NCBI GenBank assembly: GCA_964522605.1 | Contig: CAZFWV010000044.1 | Coordinates: 1-31,642 of the forward strand | Reading direction: 5' to 3' | Length of the DNA: 31,642 bases | Origin: CAVZLD01 sp964522605 | Lineage (GTDB): Bacteria > Planctomycetota > Planctomycetia > Pirellulales > Pirellulaceae | Part shown: piece after piece, positions 1 through 8,264 of the stretch | How the letters are laid out: the number at the start of each line of letters is the position of its first letter | How positions within the stretch are numbered: the first letter of the stretch is position 1 | Notes under the pieces: generated by a model | The model's database searches: none | What the model was told of the DNA's origin: nothing | What the model saw: only the letters and a program-made list of their open reading frames with translations | Position numbers and translations under genes: made by a program

Positions 1-60
1 CGCTCGTTCCTCGCGTCTCGACCCCCGGCCCCCAAATGCCGAAGTTGTTCTTGAGTCATC
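1..60. repeat. Right half of a dispersed palindromic repeat
   Basis: Bases 1-60 match 2562-2621 at 57 of 60 positions by eye, with differences at 26, 30 and 36. This is the right half of the nested palindromic element seen complete at 2473-2621, and the left half presumably lies before the window. It ends 24 bases before the first gene starts, so the gene is bracketed by two copies in the same orientation. Confidence 0.85.
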
Positions 61-84
61 CCTCAGCGACTGCCAATTGGATTC

Positions 85-2334
85 GTGATGTCCGATTTCG
101 ACCCCCACGATGATGCTTTGGAGGCGCGCGCGGCTCCGCGTTCCGAGAAGCGTTTGCCGCCGGTTGCCTCCTCCCCACCGGTGAAAGAGTCGGCACCCGT
201 CATTGTTCCAAGGGCCACTCTTCCTAAGTCAAAACGTCGGCCGTCGGGCCTCTTTTACTGGATGGGCCACGTCGTCGCGGGGCTGATCGGTTTGGGGATC
301 GCATACGCGATCTTGACGCAACTTCCTTTCTGGAAGAATCGAACCGTGGCAACGGTTCCATCGAGGGTCGAGATTCGCGGTCGCAGCCAACGAGCTGCAG
401 ACAACCGAGCCTTCGGGGTCGATTCGAAACAGGCAGGACGCGAACGATCCCGGCAGCGCAGCCCACGTATGGGAACGGCAACGGATCTGACAGAACAGGC
501 TCGTCAATCCAAGACAACTCCAAAATGGGAGCAACCGACGATCGTTCCCCAACCCGCGGACCCGCGGGAAGTCGTCGCGCGTTTTCCAGATGCGATCGCA
601 ATTCCTGCTGTAGGCTCCGTCTCTCCGCTCGACTTGGCTTCGTTGGATGGATTGAACGACGTTCGGCTGGAATTGCAGGTTGTGAACAGCCCGTTGGGTC
701 AGTTCACTTCTCGCACAGTGCCAACCTCTTCCGATATGGCAACGACAGTATGGGCGATTGTTGACTCCGCAGATCGGACGGTTGCGACGATCTCGCAGGA
801 TCGTAACCATGTGACATTCGGTTGGAATCCATCCGCAACGGAGACCGATGCCGAGCAACTGACGATGTGCGCGTTCTGTTTTCAATGTGAAGCGGAACAC
901 CGACTCGTCTTGCTGCGAGAACCCGTCGTGGTGGAGCCGCTTCAGATAGGTCCGAGGCACTTCGTGCCCATCCCATTGGAGCTTCCGGATTCCGTTTGGG
1001 ATCAGTTGCGATATGCCATTGCGCTGCCGACTGCGCTGCCGAGTGAGTTTGTCCCAGAGCCCGATGTCGGGGAAAATGCGTTCGGTTATCCGACTACGTT
1101 CCGAGCCGGAGATCAGGATGATCTGCGTGTCGAGATTACGATCCAGCCCGTGATGTCGAATGCTTCGCCCGTGATCCGGTTGACCGGTGAGTACTATCTG
1201 GGACGCACTCGAGAGCGCCCGCTGGATCGTGAGCGCTTCAAGAAGCATCTCGACGATGTATCGAGCACATTTGAAGAGAAGATGCAGGATCGGAATAGTC
1301 TGGTGCAGCAAATTGCACAACTGACGAATCAGATGAATCTGGTTCGGCGTGCAACGCCGACGAATGCCGCGCAGGCGGCCGCGAAAGTAGGTACGCTCAC
1401 GGGACTCGAATCGGCGATCCGGACGAACAATGGGCGATTGGCTTCCCTGGATCGGACAATCGAGCGATTCAAGGCAGACCTTGAAGCACTTACGCGAGTG
1501 AATCGCTGGATCGACCAGTTGTCTTTTGAGGAAGTTTTGCATTTCCGGATCTACTTGCCGTTGGAGTATCAAGACGAGCGACTTGAGCTGCTTCTCGCAA
1601 CGAGCTCACCGATTGGGACAAGCACGGCATCGAAACGATTCTCCAGCCCGTCATCGTCCGACTCGGTGTTTGACGAAGAACGTGCGATTGGGGAAAAGTC
1701 GGAGCTGCAGGATCGCTCGGTGGATCAAACGAATGTCGGCCCGATCGGTCCGCGAATCACGCCGCCTCCGAACGAAGAAATGGCAGCGGTTTCCCGTCCC
1801 GAGTCGCTGCTGGTCCGCGCGACATGGGCGATGGGCAATGCGGAGGTCGACTTGGCACGGGACTGCTTGAATGAGGCGAGTGAGTTATCGACGACGGAAG
1901 CGTTCACGCGCAGGGTGGAACGGTTGGGTAGTCTGGTCGATTGCGTTGAAGAATTCTGGGGAGCAGTCAGGGAGGGGATGCATCAGATCAGCAACCGTGA
2001 GTTGCAGGTGAAAGGAGAGACGATCTTCGTCACGCAAGTCGAGAATGGAATCATCACGTATAAGCGGGCCGGGCGACTCGGGCGAGTGCGCGTCGATTCG
2101 CTCCCCCCGGAACTGGCTTTGGCGATCGCGGATCGGTTTTTCGATGCAGATGCCCCATCGACGGAGGTCATCCGCGGAGCCTTCTTCGCCATTACCCCTC
2201 AGTTTGGCGAGCAAGGAAAACAGAAGGCACTTCAGCTGTGGGCTCAAGTGGCGGACGATCGCGCCGGAAGTGATGAAGCGCGAATCGCCCGTGAGTTGAT
2301 GGCGTGGCTGTCGGGGACGGATGAACCAAGATGA
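85..2334 (+). CDS. Membrane-anchored planctomycete protein with coiled coil and SHD1-like segment
   Basis: I do not recognise a named family for this 749-residue protein. A charged, proline-rich N-terminus (about 1-53) precedes one hydrophobic helix at about 56-79, suggesting an N-in single-pass anchor with the rest outside the cytoplasm. Residues about 395-420 and 438-473 are rich in heptad-like leucine, glutamine and arginine and probably form a coiled-coil hairpin. Residues about 645-686 (GETIFVTQ, then AGRLGRVRVDSLPPE) resemble the SHD1-like beta module common in planctomycete surface proteins. The end is helical. The start is GTG at 85 or ATG at 88; neither has a strong ribosome site. 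A hairpin overlaps the stop codon. It stands alone between two repeat copies. Large antisense reading frames across it are shadows. Confidence 0.8.
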   Translation: MMSDFDPHDDALEARAAPRSEKRLPPVASSPPVKESAPVIVPRATLPKSKRRPSGLFYWMGHVVAGLIGLGIAYAILTQLPFWKNRTVATVPSRVEIRGRSQRAADNRAFGVDSKQAGRERSRQRSPRMGTATDLTEQARQSKTTPKWEQPTIVPQPADPREVVARFPDAIAIPAVGSVSPLDLASLDGLNDVRLELQVVNSPLGQFTSRTVPTSSDMATTVWAIVDSADRTVATISQDRNHVTFGWNPSATETDAEQLTMCAFCFQCEAEHRLVLLREPVVVEPLQIGPRHFVPIPLELPDSVWDQLRYAIALPTALPSEFVPEPDVGENAFGYPTTFRAGDQDDLRVEITIQPVMSNASPVIRLTGEYYLGRTRERPLDRERFKKHLDDVSSTFEEKMQDRNSLVQQIAQLTNQMNLVRRATPTNAAQAAAKVGTLTGLESAIRTNNGRLASLDRTIERFKADLEALTRVNRWIDQLSFEEVLHFRIYLPLEYQDERLELLLATSSPIGTSTASKRFSSPSSSDSVFDEERAIGEKSELQDRSVDQTNVGPIGPRITPPPNEEMAAVSRPESLLVRATWAMGNAEVDLARDCLNEASELSTTEAFTRRVERLGSLVDCVEEFWGAVREGMHQISNRELQVKGETIFVTQVENGIITYKRAGRLGRVRVDSLPPELALAIADRFFDADAPSTEVIRGAFFAITPQFGEQGKQKALQLWAQVADDRAGSDEARIARELMAWLSGTDEPR

Positions 2335-2363
2335 TCGGAGCGAGAGGGAATCTCACTCCGATC
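2333..2363 (+). terminator. Hairpin overlapping the stop codon
   Basis: A 13-base arm at 2333-2345 (GATCGGAGCGAGA) pairs with 2351-2363 with one mismatch around a 5-base loop. It begins inside the TGA stop of the upstream gene. There is no T-tract after it, so termination is plausible rather than certain. Confidence 0.5.
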
Positions 2364-2472
2364 GGATTGAAAGAGAAAGAAGGGGAAACCACGCATCTGT
2401 TCGGATCTATGGTCTACAGTAGCTGTGTTCTTCTGCCTCGATTCGTCTTGGCTGCCTTGCTGTTTACTTAGC

Positions 2473-2621
<149 letters not shown>

Positions 2622-2656
2622 CCTTAAGACTGCTCCCGCCCAGGATCCAGAACCAA

Positions 2657-3466
2657 TCACCAATGCATGACAAAACCCCCGTCAACGTTGATGGTCTGAC
2701 CCGTCACTTCCTTCGCGCGGTCGGAAGATAGGAACACAATCATCGATGCAACGTCCTCGGGAGATTGCCAGCGGCCGAGTGGGACGACCGTCTGGATCTT
2801 GCGAGAGGTCCATTCCTCATAGCTTAATCGGTCACGTTCCGGCGTCTGATCGTACCACGCCTGCCAGACCGATCGATTCAACGGGGTCTTCACCATGCCC
2901 GGACAGACGGTGTTCACGCGAATTCCGTGAACCGCCAAGTCTTTAGCCATGCACTGGGCAAAATTGATATTGGCTGCCTTGCTGGCACTATACGGCGGAT
3001 CGGTTTGGGAACCGATCTGGCCGGAGACGGATGCCAAGAAGACGAAGGTACCCTGCTTCGTCGCAACAAAATGCGGGGTGATCACGTGCGCGAGATGAAC
3101 CATCCCAAGCACATTCACCTCGAGCGTCTTGTTCCAATCGGCAGGCGATAAATTGGTGAACGGGAAACCAAACTTCGTCGACCCGATCGCGGCACAATGT
3201 ACGACGTGATGGATCGTGTCGTAGCATTCCATCGTGCGACGAAAAGTGTCTTCAACCGCACCCAGATCGACGAGATCGACTCGCCGGCTGTGCGTGCGCA
3301 TCCCATACTTGCTCGCAATTTCCTGGGCGACGGGCTCGACGGCAGCAGAACAATCCCAAAGTTCAAGCGCACATCCCTCGCCCGCGAACGTTGCTGCCGT
3401 TGCGAGTCCAATTCCGCTTGCTGCACCGGTAATCAGTACGTTGTGGCCCTGAAGGTGAAGGTCCAT
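2657..3466 (-). CDS. SDR family NAD(P)-dependent oxidoreductase
   Basis: This is a classical short-chain dehydrogenase/reductase of 269 residues, the usual length. The cofactor glycine motif TGAASGIG is at 13-20. An aspartate ends the second strand (LELWD, D38), which in this family favours NAD(H) over NADP(H). The active site is visible as N118 (NVLG), S146 (LASVSG) and Y159-x3-K163 (YSASK). The PG motif (VNTVCPGMVKTP) and C-terminal TGQTINVDGG are typical of sugar, polyol or keto-acid dehydrogenases of the 3-ketoacyl-ACP-reductase-like group. It is cytoplasmic. The substrate cannot be deduced. The ribosome site is weak, but the start puts the Rossmann fold at the normal distance. It is divergent from the gene at 3877. 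Confidence 0.95.
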   Translation of the reverse strand: MDLHLQGHNVLITGAASGIGLATAATFAGEGCALELWDCSAAVEPVAQEIASKYGMRTHSRRVDLVDLGAVEDTFRRTMECYDTIHHVVHCAAIGSTKFGFPFTNLSPADWNKTLEVNVLGMVHLAHVITPHFVATKQGTFVFLASVSGQIGSQTDPPYSASKAANINFAQCMAKDLAVHGIRVNTVCPGMVKTPLNRSVWQAWYDQTPERDRLSYEEWTSRKIQTVVPLGRWQSPEDVASMIVFLSSDRAKEVTGQTINVDGGFVMHW

Positions 3467-3876
3467 CGGCTGGGTCTCATGCTCCGAAATAAAAAAGAAT
3501 CTTCCTTATCGCCCCCATCGTCTTCCGCACAGAAAATTCCTACACCACTCGCTGGGACGGCCGTTCTACCCACTCTAGTGGAACGTCGAGGAAATCTCGT
3601 GGTACGAAAACACGTGGATTCGTCGGGGCTTTCATTCTAATCCCGCTCCGGCCACAGATGGACCCCGGACCTGGTTTATTCATAACCAAGAAAAAGCATT
3701 ATCGAGTCGACCGCCTCACCGATTTCTCCATCGTTTAACTCTGACAGATGGTGTGCCCGATTTTGATTGTTGCTCCTTGTCATAGGACCCAGATTACGCA
3801 GAATGGTGCCCGATGGACGTACTTCGTGAGGTGGTCCGATTGATTCCGTTTCCCTATTTGTTTTTGGAAGGATGCA
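3467..3876. other. Divergent intergenic region, no gene seen
   Basis: About 410 bases separate the SDR gene (-) from the CAP-like gene (+). It should hold the promoters of both, but no convincing -35/-10 pair, operator or RNA gene could be recognised. Only the ribosome site GGAAGG just before 3877 is clear. Confidence 0.5.
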
Positions 3877-4338
3877 ATGAGATTCTCTTTGATCTTGATA
3901 GTCCTGATGTGGATTCCGTCGGTGGTTCGAGCGGACGCGATGGATGAAGTCAACGAGTGGCGCCGACGATCGGGCTTGCCCCAGTTTGTTGAAGATCCGC
4001 AGATGACGAAGTTTGCGGAGATGAAGGCACGGTATCGTGCGGAGCGGAATCTTCGCAATGGTCATCAGGGGCCTACGGCGCCTGCTGGTTGGCATGAAGG
4101 TACAGGAGAGGCCACGCCCACCTGGGGATGGCTGACGTGCGAGATGGAAAGTGATTTCAAATATGCGGGAGCTGCGATGTGCGTGGGGCGCGATGGCACC
4201 CGCTTCATGGTGCTCGTTTGTCGCGGAGGCACTGGGCGGGCGCTACTGCCGCGACAGAACGCGCCGGTCCACGACACGTCATACTTGACACCGAATCCAC
4301 CACGCGTTGGTCGAATTGTGCGAGCGCTCCGTCGTTAA
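3877..4338 (+). CDS. Small secreted CAP/SCP-like protein
   Basis: A 153-residue protein with a signal peptide at about 1-20 (MRFSLILIVLMWIPSVVRA). The mature part begins MDEVNEWRRRSGLPQFVEDPQM, then KFAEMKARYRAERN and GHQGP. This follows the N...R...GL..L..D..L...A..HA pattern of the CAP (cysteine-rich secretory/allergen V5/PR-1) fold, with the later glycine-rich strands GEATPTWGW and GAAMCVGRDGTRFMVLVCRGG. It is shorter than most CAP domains, and the classical His/Glu tetrad is not fully apparent, so the fold call is tentative. The ribosome site GGAAGG lies about 6 bases before the ATG. It is followed by a strong shared terminator. Function unknown; extracellular by inference. Confidence 0.8.
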   Translation: MRFSLILIVLMWIPSVVRADAMDEVNEWRRRSGLPQFVEDPQMTKFAEMKARYRAERNLRNGHQGPTAPAGWHEGTGEATPTWGWLTCEMESDFKYAGAAMCVGRDGTRFMVLVCRGGTGRALLPRQNAPVHDTSYLTPNPPRVGRIVRALRR

Positions 4339-4358
4339 CTCAACGGTATCCAAAAGAA

Positions 4359-4390
4359 AAAGGGCCCCAAGGATGTCCCTGGGGCCCTTT
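4359..4390. terminator. Strong bidirectional terminator
   Basis: An 11-base perfect stem (AAAGGGCCCCA with TGGGGCCCTTT), with a further GGA/TCC pairing inside, is preceded by an A-run and followed by T's. It sits between the convergent genes ending at 4338 (+) and 4423 (-) and can serve both. Confidence 0.9.
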
Positions 4391-4422
4391 GTAATGCAGA
4401 ACTCACGCGTTGTGCGCCATCC

Positions 4423-6549
4423 TCAACGACGACGTGCGAGACCCAGCAAACCGAACAGGCCTAGTAAGCTCAGGAAGATCGCGCTCGGTTCCGGCACTGC
4501 GGCCACATCCGTGCGCGGGCCGAGTTCAAAACCGCCGTCCGAGAGAGCGGCCACGAGGTCGCCCGTTCCGAAGACGCCATCACCTGTCCAGTCGCCTTCC
4601 GACCACTTGGCCGTGGTGTTCGGAGCCTCGTACTTTCCGACGCCGAGGACCTTCACGAAATCGGCCGTGTTGAACTGCCCATCGTAGTTCGAATCCCCGA
4701 TCCACGTGTAACCGATGTCCTTGGCTTTGGCCCACTCGGTAACGTCTGCCTGATTGACGAGTCCGTCGCCGGTCAGGTCATATTCGGCGAGATTCGTTCC
4801 GGCCGCCGATTGCTCGGCCAAGATATCAATATCTTCCAGATCAATCGCGCCATTACCGTTGAAGTCGCCGCGCAATCCGGCTCCGAACGTAATGAATCCC
4901 GTGCTCGAATCGAACGTCCAGGTCTGACCTGGATCACGCGAGGTGATGATCGGCGTCCCCGTAATTTGGTCCGCATCGATAATCTGGAAGGAGTCGCCGT
5001 TGGCCAGCGAGCCGGTACCCGCGATCTGGAACGTGACACCGTCTACATCGAGGACCGTTGTGTAGACATTCGGATCAGGATTGACCACGGCGAGCTGATC
5101 GGCCGCGTCAGTATCCCCATTCACGTCAAATTCCCAAGCGCGGGCGTCCGACACAGCGGCGGACAAATCGGCGCTCAGCAAGGGGGTTGCGGTGGTGGTC
5201 ACCGACCAGCCGAGGGTCCCGTCGCCCAGCAATTCCCAGCCATTGGCGGGGTTGGCGGCCTCAATCACCTCGCCTTCGATCACGGCGATCTCGTACGAAT
5301 CGCCACCGCCACGCTCGTGGAACGAGCTGACAATCGTTGTCTCTAACGGCTCATTCAGCGTGAATGAACCGACCGACCAATTGTGGCCTCGGTTTCCTTC
5401 GTAGCGGATCTGGTCGATCTCGGGAGCAGTGGTCGCTCCACCGTCGTCCGTCCAGAGTTCGAATTCGACGCCAGAAATGGTGATCTGACCGCCGTCGTCT
5501 GACCCAAACCCAACGGTCCATGTGCCTTCCGGAATGACCACATCGGCGACAACTTGCACGACGAAGTCTTCTTGGCTCGTATCCGTGACTCCATTCGGGT
5601 AAGGCAGATTCGTGGTGAACGATCCGGTCCCTCCAGCCATATCAACCACCGGATAGGCTTCCGCTCGCGCGACGCCGTCGTAGTCCTCCAGGACGATCTC
5701 AGCGACCGTGTGACTGTCGACCGTCATCAGATGTTCGTCGTACGTGACAATGCGGGCGCTCCACCCTGGTACTCCCGGTTGCTCCGGGCCAAACGACTCA
5801 TTGGATCGGTTACCGTCGAACGCCTGAATCCCAATCGTACCCTCACCACCGATGAAGATCGGTGGCACCTCACCGTCGGGAGTTCCGAACAGCTCGATCT
5901 CGCCAATTTGGAAGTAGGCACCATTCGGATCCGTGGCACTGCTTCCTGTTTCGTACGTTGCCATACGAAAGTACTCATAGCTGGTGGTCTGAACCGGAAA
6001 ATCATCCCCGGCCGTCCAGTGGATCACCTGCAGACGAGCATCCCATGGGGCGATGCCTTCTTCGTAGAGATAGATGTCGGTGTAGTTCTCTCCGTCGTTT
6101 GATCCTTGAAGGGCCCAGTAGATGGGATCGCGTGCCTCAACATCATTCGCCGAGGAGATGGTGAAACTGGTCAGAAAATGGGGGGCCGGAAGCTGAGCGG
6201 ATACCCACTGAGGATCGTCTTCAGAGATCCCACCTGGCACGCCGCAGCACCACTTGTCGTTCGATGGTCCTAGGCGGTTGTCGAACACATTGAATGCAAA
6301 TTCGCCTCCGCCGAACCCCGGCTCGTCACTTGCATCGAAGATCGCATCGTATCCGATGTCGAATTCCGGATCGCCGTTGTTGTCCGGGTCGGTCAGGTCA
6401 CTGCCCAACAGGGATCCCGTACCGGTCCCCAGAATCTCCCATGCCGGTGCGCTGGTTTGCATCAGAAATAGAAAGCAACTCCCGATGGCCGCAGCGGCAA
6501 GCAATCGTTTTGCTGTCAATCGCATCCTCCGCACGTGTTGCCCAATCAT
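4423..6549 (-). CDS. PEP-CTERM protein with discoidin-like, PA14-like and dockerin-like modules
   Basis: A 708-residue exported protein. After a signal peptide (about 1-37, LLAAAAIGSCFLFLMQTSAPAW) come an F5/8C-discoidin-like module at about 75-225 (NDKWCCGVPGG, WALQGSNDGENYTDIY, IGEIELFG), a beta module at about 305-425 resembling PA14 (GTWTVGFGSDDGGQITI), and a planctomycete-type strand repeat at about 430-555. A four-loop dockerin/EF-hand-like cassette follows at about 555-680 (DFNGNGAIDLEDID, DLTGDGLVNQAD, DSNYDGQFNTADF, DWTGDGVFGTGDL). It ends in a PEP-CTERM tail with VPEP, a hydrophobic helix and ARRR. Such tails are cut and anchored by exosortases. The start at 6549 has GGAGGAG 7 bases upstream; a longer frame to 6591 has none. 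Probable role: a surface carbohydrate-binding or adhesion protein. Confidence 0.9.
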   Translation of the reverse strand: MIGQHVRRMRLTAKRLLAAAAIGSCFLFLMQTSAPAWEILGTGTGSLLGSDLTDPDNNGDPEFDIGYDAIFDASDEPGFGGGEFAFNVFDNRLGPSNDKWCCGVPGGISEDDPQWVSAQLPAPHFLTSFTISSANDVEARDPIYWALQGSNDGENYTDIYLYEEGIAPWDARLQVIHWTAGDDFPVQTTSYEYFRMATYETGSSATDPNGAYFQIGEIELFGTPDGEVPPIFIGGEGTIGIQAFDGNRSNESFGPEQPGVPGWSARIVTYDEHLMTVDSHTVAEIVLEDYDGVARAEAYPVVDMAGGTGSFTTNLPYPNGVTDTSQEDFVVQVVADVVIPEGTWTVGFGSDDGGQITISGVEFELWTDDGGATTAPEIDQIRYEGNRGHNWSVGSFTLNEPLETTIVSSFHERGGGDSYEIAVIEGEVIEAANPANGWELLGDGTLGWSVTTTATPLLSADLSAAVSDARAWEFDVNGDTDAADQLAVVNPDPNVYTTVLDVDGVTFQIAGTGSLANGDSFQIIDADQITGTPIITSRDPGQTWTFDSSTGFITFGAGLRGDFNGNGAIDLEDIDILAEQSAAGTNLAEYDLTGDGLVNQADVTEWAKAKDIGYTWIGDSNYDGQFNTADFVKVLGVGKYEAPNTTAKWSEGDWTGDGVFGTGDLVAALSDGGFELGPRTDVAAVPEPSAIFLSLLGLFGLLGLARRR

Positions 6550-6556
6550 GAACAGT

Positions 6557-6564
6557 CTCCTCCC
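6557..6564 (-). promoter_or_regulatory. Ribosome binding site deciding the start at 6549
   Basis: The reverse strand reads GGGAGGAG, leaving 7 bases before ATG at 6549. This makes the shorter start preferable to the upstream ATG at 6591. The same GGAGGAG at the same spacing precedes the PEP-CTERM gene starting at 16550. Confidence 0.75.
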
Positions 6565-7223
6565 AAGAACAACGAAACGAGATGAAAACACCCAGTCGGA
6601 CTGCCTACAACTCTGCCTCGGGCTGTTCGTCCCGTCGATTCTTGCCTGTCTCAGACTGACAGTGAAAGGGATCTCGAAATCATCAAGAGTCCACCGCGTT
6701 CAAGAGACGTCGAATCTACGTACACTGTTGCTGAGAAACGGCAACGACAGGACCGATTTTTCCTCCCAAAAACTGACCCGATGGGTGTGCCCGTGTCAAG
6801 ACTTCGCCCCGCAAAAAAACGCATCCGAATCGAGTTCTTCCAGATTCAGCCGGATGCCGAGGACCGAGTCGTGTGAGGAATTCGGCGGACAGGCAGTCTT
6901 TTTCTGCTTGGTGCGTGTCGGACCTAGTGGAAGAAGCGGGACGGCAGCGCGCTCCATCATGGGGTCTGGCCCTACTCGCCGTCGTCGAATATCTGATCGC
7001 TCGTGCTTCTGGAAGTGGAACTCGTTCCGAATCCGGTTTCCGAACTCCGTTTTTGGTCAATCCAATCTTGAGTCGTTTAGGTCTTGAAACTCCAATACCA
7101 GGACGCCAGAGTGGAGCACCGACTTGGGCGGCTATGCGGATGCGGCCTGGCACCAGCCCTCCCAACTGAAGCGCGCTCGGAGTAGATTCTGGAGTCACTG
7201 TCAACAAGCGAGGCACCCGCTTC
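6565..7223. other. Divergent intergenic region, nothing recognised
   Basis: About 650 bases lie between the PEP-CTERM gene (-) and the membrane protein gene (+). No recognisable protein fragment, RNA gene or repeat was seen in any frame. A TTGACA on the minus strand near 6809-6814 has no good partner -10 at the right distance. Confidence 0.5.
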
Positions 7224-7982
7224 ATGGATAACGGAGTACCATTCCCGGGTCGACAGACGAACGACCGCATCACCCGCTGGCTGCTGATCCTGGTTGGGAT
7301 CTACAGCGTCATCGTGGTGAGTTGGCTGAATTTTGTCATCCTCAATTCGGGCAATGCCAGGGATCGGGCGATCTTCTTGATGGCGGATGGGATGATCCTG
7401 CTTTGGGTTGTCATCGGCGGCTTATTGACGCCCTTGCTCCGCGAGCGGTTGGTCCCTCGACTCGTTCGCATTCCTCTTGATTGGCGAGTTCGGTTTGTGA
7501 TCCTCTGTACGATCATGGCGTTGATCGAGGAAACGATTACGACGACCATGACCAACCTTGCGCCCGTCTTCGGTTCGACGCCCGAACAGGCGCATATCAC
7601 GGCTTCAACGAACTACCTGCACGTTGTTCTTGGGCATAGCGTTGTGCTGTTCGTATTCATGTTCATTGTGTGGGCCTGGATGCTCTCACGATGGGATTTT
7701 TCGCCATTGAAAGTTCTGCTGCTCTTCGGAATCACAGGTTCCTTAGCTGAGGCCACGATCAATCCCACCAGTCTCCTTGGCGGCTTCTGGGTGTTTGTCT
7801 ACGGCTTGATGGTCTATCTGCCTGCCTGCACGGTACCTCGGGATCGAGCGGCCAAACCGGTTCGGATGTGGCATTACCCGCTCGCCGTGTTCCTGCCCAT
7901 GCTGGGCGTGATTCCTGGCGGCTTGGCGGCGACCTTGTTCCGCCGATTGCTGAACATCCAGTTTCTGCCCGGCGTGAGTTAA
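7224..7982 (+). CDS. Multi-pass integral membrane protein of unknown function
   Basis: A 252-residue, strongly hydrophobic protein with about six to seven predicted membrane helices: about 19-42, 50-72, 89-108, 133-155, 162-180, 187-200 and 218-236. A conserved-looking acidic stretch (ALIEETITTTMTNL, about 105-118) lies at the edge of the third helix, and a His (HVVLGHSVVLF) begins the fourth. The acidic pair plus histidine recalls membrane-embedded metalloproteases such as CPBP, but the spacing is not convincing, so no function is assigned. The ATG has only a weak GAGG upstream. The TAA stop lies at the edge of the tandem repeat at 7979-8095, so the C-terminus may have been trimmed or altered by the repeat. 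Confidence 0.8.
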   Translation: MDNGVPFPGRQTNDRITRWLLILVGIYSVIVVSWLNFVILNSGNARDRAIFLMADGMILLWVVIGGLLTPLLRERLVPRLVRIPLDWRVRFVILCTIMALIEETITTTMTNLAPVFGSTPEQAHITASTNYLHVVLGHSVVLFVFMFIVWAWMLSRWDFSPLKVLLLFGITGSLAEATINPTSLLGGFWVFVYGLMVYLPACTVPRDRAAKPVRMWHYPLAVFLPMLGVIPGGLAATLFRRLLNIQFLPGVS

Positions 7983-8095
7983 ACCGCGTGCCCAGCGGGC
8001 CGCGCGAGCTGCGTGGGGCGTTGCCCACGCGGTAAGGGCGCGCGGAGCGTTGCCCACGCGTTAAGGGCGCGCGGGGCGTTGCCCACGCGGTTAAA
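7979..8095. repeat. Tandem hairpin repeat, three units of about 30 bp with inverted ends
   Basis: Three consecutive units end at about 8036, 8065 and 8095. Each carries a hairpin core of the type GGGCGTTGCCCACGCG and ends in GGTAAG or GTTAAG/A. The array is bounded by an inverted pair, TTAAACCGCGTG on the left and CACGCGGTTAAA on the right, with one mismatch. The left end is shared with 29354-29376 in the pseudogene. It is not a CRISPR: the units abut without unique spacers. Confidence 0.8.
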
Positions 8096-8183
8096 CAGGT
8101 TGCCCCCGTTTTGATCATCGATCGAGAGGACGAGGCTTCTCGGAATCGTTGAATCTGTTCTCGCGCCCTCCCTGAACAATCGG

Positions 8184-8206
8184 ACAGCCCCCATAGGCTG
8201 TATACT
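8184..8206 (+). promoter_or_regulatory. Possible operator palindrome and -10 element
   Basis: ACAGCC (8184-8189) and GGCTGT (8196-8201) form a perfect inverted repeat with a 6-base centre. It runs directly into TATACT (8201-8206), a good -10 match 59 bases before the preferred start at 8265. No convincing -35 is present, so an activator-dependent promoter is possible. This is speculative. Confidence 0.3.
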
Positions 8207-8264
8207 CTCGGAGGCGGACATTCTTCTGATGCCATTGAACCCTATGTTCGGAGACGGAACTTCC

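Noticed and set aside
229..1572. 447-codon minus-strand open frame
   Set aside because: It is antisense to the protein at 85-2334, has no ribosome site and low-complexity Arg/Ser-rich composition typical of shadow frames in GC-rich DNA.
6254..7087. 277-codon plus-strand open frame
   Set aside because: It begins inside the PEP-CTERM gene in antisense and its peptide has no recognisable domain.
7979..8095. CRISPR array
   Set aside because: The units are contiguous ~30-bp repeats without unique spacers, and no cas gene is near.
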